A program made the position numbers and the translations under genes. Positions 27,125 through 37,221 of a DNA stretch of 64,000 bases are shown here, piece by piece. The stretch spans positions 59,442-123,441 of the forward strand of contig CAMAQH010000011.1 in assembly GCA_945860295.1 (NCBI GenBank). Direction: 5' to 3'. Within the stretch, counting starts at the first letter, position 1. Every line of letters starts with the position of its first letter. Source of the stretch: Prosthecobacter debontii. GTDB lineage: Bacteria > Verrucomicrobiota > Verrucomicrobiia > Verrucomicrobiales > Verrucomicrobiaceae. A model generated the notes under the pieces. That model was not told the DNA's origin, made no database searches, and saw only the letters and a program-made list of their open reading frames with translations.

Positions 27125-28012
27125 TTACTGAAGTTTGGTGACGTAGCAGGCGTCCCGTGTGGTGACGGCGAGGCGGCCTTCTGAGCCGAAGGCGATGCTG
27201 GTGGGCTTGCCGGGGGTTTTCAGGAGGCCGAGCGCTTTGCCATCCAAGGCGGTGATGCGGATGCCGTCCTTCGTGCAGACCCATAGCTGGCCCTGCGGGG
27301 ACAGAGCGAGGCCGTCGAGGCCTTTTTCGGTGAAGGTGGTGAAGATTTCGCGCGGCCCCAAAGTGCCGTCCGCGTTGACCGGGAAACGGAAGACATTCGG
27401 CGTGCCGCTGTCGGAGATGAAGAGATGCTTCTCGTCCGGCGAGAAGGCGATGCCGTTCGGCTTGTCGAAGCCTTCGGCGGCTTTCGTGAGCGTTTTGGTC
27501 TTCGGATCAAAGCGGAACACGAACTGGCCGGGCAGCTCTTTTTTGTCATTGGGGCGCTTGCTGAAGAGCCAGTCAGGATCGGTGAACCAGAGCGTGCCAT
27601 CGGACTTCAAGATGACGTCGTTGGGGCGGTTGAGCTTTTTGCCCTCAAAGGTATCCGCGAGCACTTCCACACGCTCACCTTGTGCATTCCAGCGGGTGAG
27701 CTGCCGCGTGGTCTGCTCGACGACATAAAAGCCGCCCGCGCCATCGGGACGGAAGCTGGTGGCCTCGGGCGAGTCCTTGCGCCAGACGACGAGACCGGTG
27801 GCCTCGGACCATTTGAAGGCGAAGCCGTCATGATGCGCGGCGTAGTGCAGCGTGTCGCCGACCCACTGTGCCCCCTCGCAGCCCGCATGGCCGGAGCTGA
27901 TGGCGCGCCAACTGGCGTGAGGCGGGAAAACGTCGACAAGGTCGCATTCCACCAAGGGTTCACGTGCAGGAGCGAGTAATGGAAGAAGGAGAAGGGATAG
28001 GAGCAGTCTCAT
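27125..28012 (-). CDS. SMP-30/gluconolactonase family lactonase, exported
   Basis: 295 residues. Signal peptide 1-16 (MRLLLSLLLLPLLAPA). The six-bladed propeller carries the family metal ligands: Glu in GCEGAQWVGD, Asn in NRPNDVILKSDGTLWFTDPD, Asn in DKPNGIAFSPD and Asp in KGLDGLALSPQG. It would hydrolyse a sugar lactone such as gluconolactone. Its ATG overlaps the stop of the FecR-LamG gene (ATGA). With the Gfo/Idh dehydrogenase downstream it forms a plausible pair: oxidise a sugar to a lactone, then open the lactone, both outside the cytoplasm. Confidence 0.92.
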   Translation of the reverse strand: MRLLLSLLLLPLLAPAREPLVECDLVDVFPPHASWRAISSGHAGCEGAQWVGDTLHYAAHHDGFAFKWSEATGLVVWRKDSPEATSFRPDGAGGFYVVEQTTRQLTRWNAQGERVEVLADTFEGKKLNRPNDVILKSDGTLWFTDPDWLFSKRPNDKKELPGQFVFRFDPKTKTLTKAAEGFDKPNGIAFSPDEKHLFISDSGTPNVFRFPVNADGTLGPREIFTTFTEKGLDGLALSPQGQLWVCTKDGIRITALDGKALGLLKTPGKPTSIAFGSEGRLAVTTRDACYVTKLQ

Positions 28013-29550
28013 TTGGGATGGCCGTTTTCAAAGATGGACTGGATTTCTGCCCCGCTAAGCACGGCGGCGTAGATGGCGAACTCGTCGATGGCCCCGTTGA
28101 GATTGCGGATGGGGAACGGATGACCTTGGGTGGGCAGTCCCCAGTTGCCCAGCTCGCACGGTCCATAGGTGATCGGGCGTCCGGCCTGATGCCGCTTCGA
28201 CACCTCACGGCTGACCTCGGCTCCATCGAAGTATTGGATGACCTGCCCGCTTTGATTGTCATAACTCACCGCGATGTGATGCCAGCGCCCCAGGCTGTCT
28301 GGACCAAAGACAGGCTTGGAGAAATAGATCTGGTTCCAGTCTCCGCCGCGTGTGATCCCATCAGGTCGATAGATGATGGAGAACATGAGGCTGCCGTCTT
28401 CATAGATCTGCCAGTGCGGTTCGCCGTTGTCGTAACCATCGGTGAGCAGCAGCGAGTTGTATTTCTTGTCCACACTGTCCACCTTCACCCAGGCAGACAA
28501 GGTGAGCGCCGTGTAACTGCCATCGAGATTCAAGCGAAGACGGTCGCCGGGTCGCTTGAACTCCAGCGCTTCCTTTCCAGGCCAGCGACCTTGCGTCCAC
28601 TGAGCGCCGACGGCACCGCCATCGCGCAGCTTTTGCAGAGGGGCTGCGAAGTTGCTCACCAGCCGGTCCCAGCGATCATCCGGCGCATGCTGGAAGGTGT
28701 AATAAGAGATGAGACGCGGGTCTTTGCTCGTCCCTTCTGACCACGCCTGCCATTGCTGAAAACGACGTTGCTCTCGCTGGCGGATCAGTCCTTGCAGTTC
28801 GCTGATAGGCAGGAAATCCTGCGGCGATACACCCGCCGTCGTGGAGGCCAATGACATGCCCACTTTCAGACTCGCGGGCGCTTTATCCTTCGTATGCGCG
28901 ATGACCTCGCCATCAAAAACATGCACCGCGCTGTCCTGCCCATGAACATTCAGCGCGAACTCCGTGCCGAGGTCCTCCAGCTTCACATCCGGCGCATGCA
29001 TGAGGAAGCCCTTCGCTGCCGGCGGCACATGCACGCGCACGCGACCGCTCACACAACGCGCTTCCCAGGCCGAGATGATCTCGATCTGCGTGGCACCCTC
29101 GATCAACACCGTCGCGCCGCTGAAGAACTCGATCTGCGCCAGGCCTTCGTTCAAGGTCAGCTTCCCTGGCGCGATGGTATCTCCACTGCGCATCGCAGTT
29201 TCAGCAAAGTCAGCATCCAACGTGTCGCTGACCATCGCGACTCCATTGGAAATCGCTTCTCTATCCACCGCCGCGCGAGGCCAGACGATGAATGCCAGCA
29301 GGACAATCGCCGCCGCCGAAGCCATGAGCGCTGATGTCCGCCACCGCACCGTTCGACTGATGAGCGATGGCTGCTTGAGCCTGCCAGTGTTCACCGCCGG
29401 TTGTTGCAGCAGACGCGCCTGTTGATCGGCGAGTTCCAGATAAAGGCGTCGCGCCTGCCAGTCATCGCGCAGCAGAGCTTCGAGTTGCGTGTGCTGCTCC
29501 GGCGTGATTTCGCCGTCGAGCTTGGCGTGGATCAGTGATTCGAGATTCAT
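28009..29550 (-). CDS. FecR-LamG transmembrane regulator
   Basis: 513 residues from the ATG at 29550, whose ATGA overlap with the sigma gene decides the start. Residues 1-50 are a cytoplasmic helical segment (IHAKLDGEITPEQHTQLEAL) like anti-sigma factors. One membrane helix lies at 72-92. A FecR domain spans about 105-225 (VSGRVRVHVPPAAKGFLMHA, LEDLGTEFALNVHG). The C-terminus from about 330 is a LamG/concanavalin-like domain (LTLSAWVKVDSVDKKYNSLL, GRWHHIAVSYDNQSG). The layout suggests that an outside carbohydrate-binding domain controls the sigma factor encoded just upstream. Confidence 0.9.
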   Translation of the reverse strand: MNLESLIHAKLDGEITPEQHTQLEALLRDDWQARRLYLELADQQARLLQQPAVNTGRLKQPSLISRTVRWRTSALMASAAAIVLLAFIVWPRAAVDREAISNGVAMVSDTLDADFAETAMRSGDTIAPGKLTLNEGLAQIEFFSGATVLIEGATQIEIISAWEARCVSGRVRVHVPPAAKGFLMHAPDVKLEDLGTEFALNVHGQDSAVHVFDGEVIAHTKDKAPASLKVGMSLASTTAGVSPQDFLPISELQGLIRQREQRRFQQWQAWSEGTSKDPRLISYYTFQHAPDDRWDRLVSNFAAPLQKLRDGGAVGAQWTQGRWPGKEALEFKRPGDRLRLNLDGSYTALTLSAWVKVDSVDKKYNSLLLTDGYDNGEPHWQIYEDGSLMFSIIYRPDGITRGGDWNQIYFSKPVFGPDSLGRWHHIAVSYDNQSGQVIQYFDGAEVSREVSKRHQAGRPITYGPCELGNWGLPTQGHPFPIRNLNGAIDEFAIYAAVLSGAEIQSIFENGHPK

Positions 29551-30077
29551 GAAAGTCCCTCCGATTGAAGTTGGCGTGTCACGCACTCGTGCAGCCGCTG
29601 GCGCAGCAGTTCCAGATTCCGAAAGAGCGTGCGGCGGCTCATCGCGAACCGCTGCATCATCTCCTCCGCGCCCTGACGCATCGCGTATCGGCTGGTGACG
29701 AGTTCCTTATCCTGCGGCGTCAGTTTGGCCAGACACCCATCCAAAAATAGAAGCCGCTGATCGAGTTCCGGCTCCATCAGCTCTCGGTCATGCGCCAGCA
29801 AATCCATGACATCCTCGCTGAACAACAGCGGCGACCGCGAAGCCTTCTCGCGATGCTTCTGCACCTGCAAATAAGCAAACCGATAAGCCCACGGCAAAAA
29901 CGGCCGCGATGCATCATACGCATCGAACTTCCGATACAGCGCCAGACTCGTCTCCTGCAAAATATCCCGCGCATCCGCCTCGCAAGCCACGAGGCTGAAG
30001 ATGTAACGAAACAACGGCTCCTGATGCTGGGTCAGCAACAGGACAAGCTGTTCGGTGGAATTGGGAGAGTCAGTCAT
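29547..30077 (-). CDS. ECF-like RNA polymerase sigma factor
   Basis: 176 residues. Region 2 is FRYIFSLVACEADARDILQE followed by TSLALYRKFDAYDASRPFLP and WAYRFAYLQVQKHREKA; region 4 is ELVTSRYAMRQGAEEMMQRF with a helix-turn-helix AMSRRTLFRNLELLRQRL. It is the type seen in planctomycetes and verrucomicrobia beside FecR-LamG proteins. It starts 49 bases after the DUF1501 gene and overlaps the FecR-LamG gene by four bases. It probably directs its own operon and is controlled by the FecR-LamG partner. Confidence 0.92.
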   Translation of the reverse strand: MTDSPNSTEQLVLLLTQHQEPLFRYIFSLVACEADARDILQETSLALYRKFDAYDASRPFLPWAYRFAYLQVQKHREKASRSPLLFSEDVMDLLAHDRELMEPELDQRLLFLDGCLAKLTPQDKELVTSRYAMRQGAEEMMQRFAMSRRTLFRNLELLRQRLHECVTRQLQSEGLS

Positions 30078-30126
30078 GCCTCAGTGTATCCCGCTGACGA
30101 ATGAGGCGGTGCCAAAATAATCGCGA

Positions 30127-31596
30127 TCACGCCAGCATCTCTTTGATCACATGGCCTTCGACGTTTGTGAGGCGGCGTTGGAAGCCGTTGTGCTCGAAGG
30201 TGAGGCGCTCGTGATCGAGGCCGAGGAGGTGGAGGATGGTGGCGTTGAAGTCATAGAGCGGGTGGATGTCCTTCACAGCTTTCTGGCCGAGTTCGTCGCA
30301 CTCGCCAGTGCTGACGCCGGGCTTCACGCCTGCGCCAGTCATCCAGCAGGTGAATCCGTCGGGGTTGTGATCGCGGCCTTTCGCGCCTTTTTGGAAGAAG
30401 GGCATGCGGCCAAATTCAGTGCACCAAACGACGAGCGTGTCTTGAAGCAGGCCGCGTTGTTTTAGATCGCGAATCAGAGCGGCGGCGGGTTGATCGAGGA
30501 TGGAGGCATGCACGTCATACTGCCCTTTGAGGTCGCTGTGACCGTCCCAGTTGAGTTTGCCGCCGCTGGCATACACGCCGTTGAAGAGCTGCACGAAACG
30601 CACACCGCGCTCGATGAGACGCCGCGCGAGGATGCAGTTCTTTGCGAACGCGGCCTTGTCGGCGTTTTGCGTGTCGTCGGCACCGTAGAGTTTCAGGATG
30701 TGTGCGGGCTCGGTGCTGAGGTCATTGATCTCCGGCACACTGAGTTGCATGCGAGCGGCGAGTTCATAACTGGCAATGCGCGCGGCGAGCTTTTGATCAC
30801 TTGGATTGGCTTCGAGATGACGTGCGTTCATCTTTTGAAGCAAAGAACGCGCGGCTTGATCGGCCTGCGGGGAGACTCCGGGCGCGGAGAGATGGCGCAC
30901 GGGGCTTTTGGAGCTCATCGTGGTGCCCTGGAATGCGGCGGGCAGAAAACCGGGGCCCCAGTTGTTCGCGCCATTCTGTGGCACGCCACGCGGATCGGGA
31001 ATGGCGACGTAGGAGGGCAGATCCTGGTTCTCGCTACCGAGCGCATACGTCGTCCAGGCACCGAGACTCGGGAAACCATCAAGCACGGAGCCGGTGGAGA
31101 GGAAGTTCTCCGCCGGACCATGTGTGTTTGATTTGCTGGTGAGCGAATGCACAAAAGCAAAGTCATCCGTCAGCTCCGCCAGATGCGGAATCATGTCGCT
31201 GACCCACTTACCGGTCTGGCCGCGTGGACGGAAGGCATACTGAGGTCGCGCGAGATTGCCTGCGGGGCCTTGGAAGGTGACTGCGGGGCCGCCGGGCAAA
31301 GGTTTGTTGTCCCACTTGATTAGCTCGGGTTTGTAATCCCACGTCTCAAGCTGACTCACCGCACCTGCGCAGAAGATGACGACGACATTCTTCGCCTTCG
31401 CCGGGTAATGCGGCTGACGTGGCGTATAAGGTCGGCCGGGATCAATGATGGGGCCATTGGCGGCGAGCAGGCCATCCAGTCCGAGCAAGTTCGTCAACGC
31501 GATGGAGCCAAGTGCGGTGGCGCTACTCGACAGGAAGCGCCGACGATCCAGAAGGTGACGTCCTGCGATAGAGAGATGTTCCTGGTGAGTGCTCAT
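30127..31596 (-). CDS. DUF1501 family Tat-exported protein, sigma/FecR locus
   Basis: 489 residues from the ATG at 31596, which overlaps the PSCyt stop as ATGA; the frame is open further upstream but that part lies inside the PSCyt gene. Tat signal: [20 protein letters not shown]. Family blocks: [55 protein letters not shown], and the end HVIKEMLA. It is closely similar in layout to the DUF1501 protein at 1132-2523 (same EFGRMP and HVI ends), so the two are recent paralogues compared with the others. Confidence 0.94.
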   Translation of the reverse strand: MSTHQEHLSIAGRHLLDRRRFLSSSATALGSIALTNLLGLDGLLAANGPIIDPGRPYTPRQPHYPAKAKNVVVIFCAGAVSQLETWDYKPELIKWDNKPLPGGPAVTFQGPAGNLARPQYAFRPRGQTGKWVSDMIPHLAELTDDFAFVHSLTSKSNTHGPAENFLSTGSVLDGFPSLGAWTTYALGSENQDLPSYVAIPDPRGVPQNGANNWGPGFLPAAFQGTTMSSKSPVRHLSAPGVSPQADQAARSLLQKMNARHLEANPSDQKLAARIASYELAARMQLSVPEINDLSTEPAHILKLYGADDTQNADKAAFAKNCILARRLIERGVRFVQLFNGVYASGGKLNWDGHSDLKGQYDVHASILDQPAAALIRDLKQRGLLQDTLVVWCTEFGRMPFFQKGAKGRDHNPDGFTCWMTGAGVKPGVSTGECDELGQKAVKDIHPLYDFNATILHLLGLDHERLTFEHNGFQRRLTNVEGHVIKEMLA

Positions 31597-34394
31597 GGGA
31601 TGAAGAGAAACTCGTTCGAGTTGAACAGCGCGCGGCAAAGCGTGGCGATGCCGTGCTTGCGAATGATGGGTAAGGTTTCGCGTGACTCACCGGCTGTGGG
31701 TGCTCGACTAACTGCGAGTTGATAAGCGCGTGTGATTTGCTTGGCGATGTCGTCACCGGCTTCTTTTTTCACTCGTGAGGCAAAGGCTTCTGCTTGGGCG
31801 AGGGTGAAGAGGCTGTTGAAGAGATTGAGTGCTTGAATCGGCGTGGTGCTGGCGCGGCGGATGGCGGTGCTTTGACCGGCATCTGGGCAATCGAAGGCAC
31901 CGAAAACGGTCTCGGGTTCGCGGCGGACTTTGTGCGCGTAGATCATGCGGCGCTGATTGTCGGGCGTGAAGGTTTCGATGGGATCGAAGCCGCTGAGACC
32001 ACCGCGTTGATCGAAGAGATTGTAGCCGCGGCCATGCATCTTGAGATTGAGCTGGCCGCTGACGGCGAGCATCGAGTCGCGGATGGATTCGGCTTCGAGA
32101 CGGTGGCTGGGAAAGCGCCAGAGGTAACGGATATCAGCGTCGATCTCGCGGGGATCTGGAGTTTTGGATTGTTGGATTGTTGGTTTGCCATGACCCCAAG
32201 ATTCCATCACTCCATCACTCCGCTGCCGGTAGGTCGCGCTCAGCACGATCAATCTGTGCATGTGCTTCACGCTCCAACCGCTGCGGATGAATTCTGCGGC
32301 GAGCCAGTCGAGCAGCTCGGGGTGGGTGGGCTTTGTGCCCTGGTGACCAAAATCACTCGGTGTGGACACTAGGCCGGTGCCGAAGTGGCCCTGCCAGATG
32401 CGGTTCACCATCACACGGGCGGTTAGCGGGTTTTGCGGATTGGCAATCCAGTCGGCGAGAACATGGCGACGCTGTTGCTCGGCAGATTCCTTCGGCACAT
32501 TCAAATTACCGAGGGCGCTGAGCACGGCAGGCATGACGGACTCCTTTGGCTGCTCGGGATCACCGCGATTGAGCAGATGGATTTCATCCGGCGCGCGGAA
32601 GGTGCCAGCGAAGACTTTTTGCTCGTTCTCAGCAGCGCGGATCTTGGCTTCGATGTCGGCCTTTTCCTGCATCAATGGTTTGGCACGCTTGGCTTCATCA
32701 GAGCTGAGGCCGCTGAGCGTGGGCTTCACGAGCTTTTTGTTCTTCGGGTCAAACTTCTGCCGATCACTGGCATCGGCAATGGTGTGCCATCGGCCTGCGC
32801 TGTCGCCGATTTCGATTTGATAGTCGATGGCGAGGCGGTCGGTGAATTTGCCCTCGCGATCACGGCCCCAGACGACGCGCTCGATGGTCTGCTCCTTTGT
32901 GAACTCCAGCTCGACCCAGCCTTTGCCAATTTTACTAGCCATCCAACTGCGCCCGTTGCCGTAGCGACCATCGTTGATGAAGCGCAGCTCGTGGCGCTCG
33001 GCGACACCGATGTCGCCGCCGGATTTGCGCTGCGTGCCAGCGGTGGCTAGCGCGACGTTCTCGCCGCTTGTGGTGAAAATTTCGAGTTCGTCGATGCAGG
33101 GCTCCAGGTTGTTCGTGGCCTTGATGGTGAAGCGCACGCGTTTGGCCTTTATGGGCACAAAGCGATCCGCGTTTTCACGCGCATTGATCATGGGGCGCTT
33201 AGCGCTGGATTTCACCAAGGGCACAAAGCGCGCGAGTTCTTTGTCGATCTCCGCGAGGCGTGGTTTGAGTCGTGTGGCTTCCTCGCGTGCGGCCTCGGCT
33301 TCCGGCGTGCGCAGATCGCGGTCGCCATACTCGACACCGGCCACAAAGGCTTGCATGGCGTAGTAATCTTTGGCCGTAATGGGATCAAATTTGTGATCGT
33401 GGCAGCGCGCGCAGCCGATGCTGAGGCCAAGGAAGGTCTGGCTGATGTTCACGACGATCTCATCGATGGAATCCTGCCGTGCGAGGCGCTTGGATTGATC
33501 GTCCTTGCCAATCTGGCCGGGAAGCAGAACGGACGCGGTGACGAGGAAGCCGGTGGCGGCGTCCTGGCCCATCGCATCGCCAACGAGTTGCTCTTTGATA
33601 AAGCGGTCATATGGCGTGTCGTTGTTGAAGGCATTGATGACGTAGTCGCGGTAAGGCCAGGCGTTCGGGCGCTCGGTGTTTACTTCAAAGCCGTGTGTGT
33701 CGGCGTAGCGCACGACATCCAGCCAGTGTTGCGCCCAGCGTTCGCCGTAGCGTGGTGATGCGAGCAATCGCTCGACGACAGCGGCGTGCGATTTATCGGA
33801 CAAAAACGCGGCGACTTCTTCCGGTGTGGGTGGCAGGCCGGTAAGATCAAAGGTGACACGGCGGAGCCAGGAGATGGGATCAGTCTCGGGTGATTTGCTG
33901 AGGCCGTTCTCTTTGAGCTTAGCCTCAATGAAGCCATCCAAGGAGGGGCGCTTTCCATGCGCCCTGGGCGGTTGAAAACCGCCGTTCCTTGTGAGTGGCT
34001 TGAAGCTCCAGTGATCGCGACGGTCTTCGAGCTTCGCGAGATCGACGCCATCAGGCCACGCTGCGCCTTCATTGACCCAGTCGGTGAGTGTCGCGATCTC
34101 AGTGGCAGAGAGCTTGCCTTTGGGCGGCATGAGTTCGTCCTCGTCATCGGTGATAATGAAGTGAATGAGCGGACTGTCCTTGGCCTTGCTGGCGATGATG
34201 TCCGGCGCGTGATTATCACCACCTTTGAAGGCGAGTGATTTGATGTCGAGACGCAGGCCGGACTTCTGTTTTTTCTCGCCGTGGCATGAGTAACACTGCT
34301 TTTCAAAGATGGGCCTCACCTCGCGAACGAAGTCCACGGGCGCGGCGATGGCGCAGGTGACCGCGAATGATGGGAGCCAAATCAGAAACTTCAT
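31593..34394 (-). CDS. PSCyt1/DUF1549/discoidin-like/DUF1553 protein
   Basis: 933 residues. Signal peptide 1-18. PSCyt1 haem motif CYSCHG (C34, C37, H38), then [16 protein letters not shown]1549 has [17 protein letters not shown] and [18 protein letters not shown]; the second haem motif is [18 protein letters not shown]. Residues about 420-570 form a beta-rich insert resembling a discoidin (F5/8) fold ([38 protein letters not shown]). DUF1553 ends with [10 protein letters not shown] short Gly/Pro insert ([14 protein letters not shown]) near residue 140 is encoded by a palindrome. It is the first gene of the run to 25936. Confidence 0.93.
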   Translation of the reverse strand: MKFLIWLPSFAVTCAIAAPVDFVREVRPIFEKQCYSCHGEKKQKSGLRLDIKSLAFKGGDNHAPDIIASKAKDSPLIHFIITDDEDELMPPKGKLSATEIATLTDWVNEGAAWPDGVDLAKLEDRRDHWSFKPLTRNGGFQPPRAHGKRPSLDGFIEAKLKENGLSKSPETDPISWLRRVTFDLTGLPPTPEEVAAFLSDKSHAAVVERLLASPRYGERWAQHWLDVVRYADTHGFEVNTERPNAWPYRDYVINAFNNDTPYDRFIKEQLVGDAMGQDAATGFLVTASVLLPGQIGKDDQSKRLARQDSIDEIVVNISQTFLGLSIGCARCHDHKFDPITAKDYYAMQAFVAGVEYGDRDLRTPEAEAAREEATRLKPRLAEIDKELARFVPLVKSSAKRPMINARENADRFVPIKAKRVRFTIKATNNLEPCIDELEIFTTSGENVALATAGTQRKSGGDIGVAERHELRFINDGRYGNGRSWMASKIGKGWVELEFTKEQTIERVVWGRDREGKFTDRLAIDYQIEIGDSAGRWHTIADASDRQKFDPKNKKLVKPTLSGLSSDEAKRAKPLMQEKADIEAKIRAAENEQKVFAGTFRAPDEIHLLNRGDPEQPKESVMPAVLSALGNLNVPKESAEQQRRHVLADWIANPQNPLTARVMVNRIWQGHFGTGLVSTPSDFGHQGTKPTHPELLDWLAAEFIRSGWSVKHMHRLIVLSATYRQRSDGVMESWGHGKPTIQQSKTPDPREIDADIRYLWRFPSHRLEAESIRDSMLAVSGQLNLKMHGRGYNLFDQRGGLSGFDPIETFTPDNQRRMIYAHKVRREPETVFGAFDCPDAGQSTAIRRASTTPIQALNLFNSLFTLAQAEAFASRVKKEAGDDIAKQITRAYQLAVSRAPTAGESRETLPIIRKHGIATLCRALFNSNEFLFIP
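33967..33983. repeat. Palindrome inside the PSCyt gene
   Basis: GGCGGTT-GAA-AACCGCC is a perfect 7-base-pair hairpin with a three-base loop. On the coding strand it reads NGGFQPP, within a short stretch not expected in the linker between PSCyt1 and DUF1549. No second copy was seen in the window. Confidence 0.45.
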
Positions 34395-34444
34395 GAGCTT
34401 CTATAAACGACTCTCGTCAGTGACATCTACGGCTGCAAAGCAAC

Positions 34445-35560
34445 TCACACATTGAAGCGCCACTCCACGACGTCGCCGTCGCGCATGACGTATTCTTTGC
34501 CTTCGATGCGTAGCTTGCCGGCTTCACGTGCCTTGGCTTCGGAGCCGAGCGTGGTGAGATCATCGAAGTGGACGATCTGAGCAGCGATGAAGCCACGCTC
34601 AAAGTCGCCATGGATGACGCCCGCAGCCTGTGGCGCTTTCATGCCTTTGGTGATGGTCCAGGCACGGGTTTCTTTTTCGCCCGTGGTCAGGTAGGTTTGA
34701 AGGCCGAGCAGGGAATACACGCTCTTGATGAGGAGATTCACGCCGCTGTCTTCGACACCGAGATCGGAGAGATAGGCCTTGGCATCCTCGACAGGAAGCT
34801 CACCGAGTTCGCTTTCAATCGCGGCACTGACAACGCAAGCGCTGGCGGCGTGAGCATGTTTCACATACTCGCGGACTTTGGAAACGAAGGGGTGCTTGTC
34901 TGGCTCCTTGGATGCGGCAGCGAGTTCGTCTTCACCGACATTGCAGGCGTAAATGCAGGGCTTGCCGCTGAGCAGGAAGAAGCTCTTGAGCAGCTTCCTT
35001 TCATCGTCATTCAGCTCGAGTGTGACGGCGGGCTTCATGGCATCGAGATGCGGCAGCAATTTCTCACAGAGTGAATGCTCGGCGATGGCTTCTTTGATGC
35101 CGCGCTTGGCGTCTTTATCGGTCCGGCTCTTGCGCTTCGAGACGCTGTCCATGTCAGCGAGGATCAGCTCGGTGTTGATGACTTCGATGTCGCGCACGGG
35201 ATCGATCGTTCCTTCGACATGCGTGATGTCGCCATTTTCAAAACAGCGCACGACATGCACGATGGCATCCACTTCACGGATGTGGCTGAGGAATTTGTTG
35301 CCGAGTCCTTCACCCTGGCTGGCACCTTTGACCAGACCAGCGATGTCCACGAACTCGATGGCTGCGGGCACGAGTTTGTGCGAGCCGCTGAGCTTCGAGA
35401 GTACGGCGAGGCGCTCATCGGGCACGATGACGACGCCCTGATTCGGCTCGATGGTGCAGAACGGGTAGTTCGCTGCCTCCGCCTTGCGGGTGCGGGTGAC
35501 AGCATTGAAGAGAGTTGATTTGCCTACGTTTGGGAGGCCGACGATTCCAGCTTGGAGCAT
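34445..35560 (-). CDS. ychF: Redox-regulated GTPase/ATPase YchF
   Basis: 371 residues from the ATG at 35560 (the frame extends upstream but homology starts here). The P-loop is [18 protein letters not shown] (residues 5-22), Walker [21 protein letters not shown], and the NxxE specificity motif NVGED replaces the usual NKxD, which explains the ATP preference of this OBG-family member. The C-terminal TGS-like domain has [20 protein letters not shown] and ends EWRFNV. It is a ribosome-associated protein with roles in stress response. It is divergent from the next Gfo/Idh gene. Confidence 0.97.
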   Translation of the reverse strand: MLQAGIVGLPNVGKSTLFNAVTRTRKAEAANYPFCTIEPNQGVVIVPDERLAVLSKLSGSHKLVPAAIEFVDIAGLVKGASQGEGLGNKFLSHIREVDAIVHVVRCFENGDITHVEGTIDPVRDIEVINTELILADMDSVSKRKSRTDKDAKRGIKEAIAEHSLCEKLLPHLDAMKPAVTLELNDDERKLLKSFFLLSGKPCIYACNVGEDELAAASKEPDKHPFVSKVREYVKHAHAASACVVSAAIESELGELPVEDAKAYLSDLGVEDSGVNLLIKSVYSLLGLQTYLTTGEKETRAWTITKGMKAPQAAGVIHGDFERGFIAAQIVHFDDLTTLGSEAKAREAGKLRIEGKEYVMRDGDVVEWRFNV

Positions 35561-35654
35561 AAGGGCCGCGAGAATAGCGGTGCATCGGGCATCCGCGAAT
35601 GAAAAGTGCATCCAGGGAAAGGTCTGCTGTCTCCGCCCGTTCTTCACAGCCACC

Positions 35655-36977
35655 ATGAATCGCCGCCATTTTCTCCAAAATTCTGCTGCCGCTAGCTTTG
35701 GCTTTCCAGCCATCCTGCGCAGCGCCTCGCCAAACTCCATGCTCCAGGTCGCCAGTCTCGGCGTGGCGCGCATGGGCGGTAATACGATGCGTAGCGTGGC
35801 CTCGCACCCGAAAGTGAAGATCGTGTCCATCTGCGATGTCGATGCGAAGCATCTGGCCATGGCGGCGAAGGACTTTCCTGATGCAAGCCAGCACAAGGAC
35901 TGGCGTGAAGTGCTCTCGAAGTACTCGGACAAGTTTGATGCCATCACCATCGGCACGCCGGATCACAGCCACGCGGGGCCGTGCGTCACAGCTTTGCGCG
36001 CGAAGAAGCATGTGTATTTGCAAAAGCCGATGGCTCCGACGCTGCATGAGTGCCGCGTGATCACCGAAGAGGCGAAGAAGGCGGATGTCGTCACCCAACT
36101 CGGCAATCAAGGGCGCTCAAGCATTGAGGCACGCATGACGGTGGAGATCATTCGCAGCGGCGCGATCGGGAAAGTGAAAGAGGTCATCATGTGGGAAAAC
36201 AAGCCGCTCAACTGGTGGCCGAAGAACACCGAGCTGCGACCGCAGGGTGATGCGTTGCCTGAAGGTCTCGACTGGGATCTGTGGTGCGGCGTGCGCAATC
36301 CGGTGCCGTTTTTGGCAAACACGTATCATCCACAAAACTGGCGCGCGTGGTTCGACTTCGGCTGCGGTGAGATGGGCGACATGGGCTGCCATCATTTCGA
36401 CACAACCTTTGATGCCCTCAAGCTTACCGCGCCCACTCGCGCTCGACTCACGCACGGAGGCAGCAGCGGTCCGCTTTGGGGGGAGAAGCGCATCGTCGAA
36501 TTGGAGTTTCCTGGCAGTGAATACACCGCCGATGACACTGTGCGCATCACCTGGAATGACGGCGGCGCGGAGCCTGACATGAGCAAAGTGAAGATGCCGA
36601 AAGTCCTCACCAAGTTTCCAGCCTCAGGCACCTTCTGGGTAGGCACCGAGGGCAGCATCTTTAAACCTTACGGTCAGCGTCCGTTCGTGCTGCCTGAGGA
36701 GACTTTCCCTGCTGAGAAATATCCGAAAGGCCTCAAAGGGCAGGACCATTACCACGACTGGGTGAATGCCATCCTCGCCGGTAAAAAGAGCTGTGCCGAT
36801 TTCAGCCATGGTGGCCCGCTGACGGAGACGGTTCTCGTCGGGACTCTCACCGACCGTTTCCCCGGCCAGTGGCTAGAGTTTGATCGCGAAACCTGTCAGA
36901 TCAGCAATCACCCCGGAGCCAATGCTCTGGTGAAGCGCGCCTATCGCGACGGCTGGAAGATCGAAGGACTCGGTTAG
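35655..36977 (+). CDS. Tat-exported Gfo/Idh/MocA oxidoreductase, large form
   Basis: 440 residues from the ATG at 35655. Tat-like signal NRRHFLQNSAAASFGFPA. The Rossmann region is less canonical (VASLGVARMGGNTMRSVASH). The catalytic lysine motif is LQKPMAPTLHECRV, and the substrate half has GNQGRSSIEARMTVEIIRSG and GEMGDMGCHHFDTTFDAL. This long, Trp-rich form is abundant in planctomycetes and verrucomicrobia and is often linked to glycan breakdown. It appears to be a single-gene unit. Substrate unknown. Confidence 0.92.
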   Translation: MNRRHFLQNSAAASFGFPAILRSASPNSMLQVASLGVARMGGNTMRSVASHPKVKIVSICDVDAKHLAMAAKDFPDASQHKDWREVLSKYSDKFDAITIGTPDHSHAGPCVTALRAKKHVYLQKPMAPTLHECRVITEEAKKADVVTQLGNQGRSSIEARMTVEIIRSGAIGKVKEVIMWENKPLNWWPKNTELRPQGDALPEGLDWDLWCGVRNPVPFLANTYHPQNWRAWFDFGCGEMGDMGCHHFDTTFDALKLTAPTRARLTHGGSSGPLWGEKRIVELEFPGSEYTADDTVRITWNDGGAEPDMSKVKMPKVLTKFPASGTFWVGTEGSIFKPYGQRPFVLPEETFPAEKYPKGLKGQDHYHDWVNAILAGKKSCADFSHGGPLTETVLVGTLTDRFPGQWLEFDRETCQISNHPGANALVKRAYRDGWKIEGLG

Positions 36978-36988
36978 CCGCTGCTCGC

Positions 36989-37207
36989 TTACTTGCCGTC
37001 TGCCGAAGGATCGAAGGCTTTATTAAAGGGCGGGCCGCGCTCGCCGCCGTAGGTCTCGCGGAGGTATTCATCGCCTTCGCTCTTCTTCCGTCGAATTACC
37101 GCCGGAGCCACTAAATTCCCAATCCTCCGCCTCTCCGCACGCCCCGCCTGCCACTGCTCCCAGGTGATGCAGCGTTCAGGTCGAACGAATAGTTTGCTCT
37201 CGGTCAT
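36989..37207 (-). CDS. Small basic protein paired with a nucleotidyltransferase
   Basis: 72 residues from the ATG at 37207; a TTG at 37225 would overlap the upstream stop and add six residues. The sequence has TWEQWQAGRAERRRIGNLVA then PAVIRRKKSEGDEYL and is rich in Arg and Lys. No family is recognised. It follows the nucleotidyltransferase gene by about 14 bases on the same strand. By position it could be the second half of a toxin-antitoxin-like pair, but nothing in the sequence proves it. Confidence 0.6.
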   Translation of the reverse strand: MTESKLFVRPERCITWEQWQAGRAERRRIGNLVAPAVIRRKKSEGDEYLRETYGGERGPPFNKAFDPSADGK

Positions 37208-37221
37208 ACGCGGATAATCGC

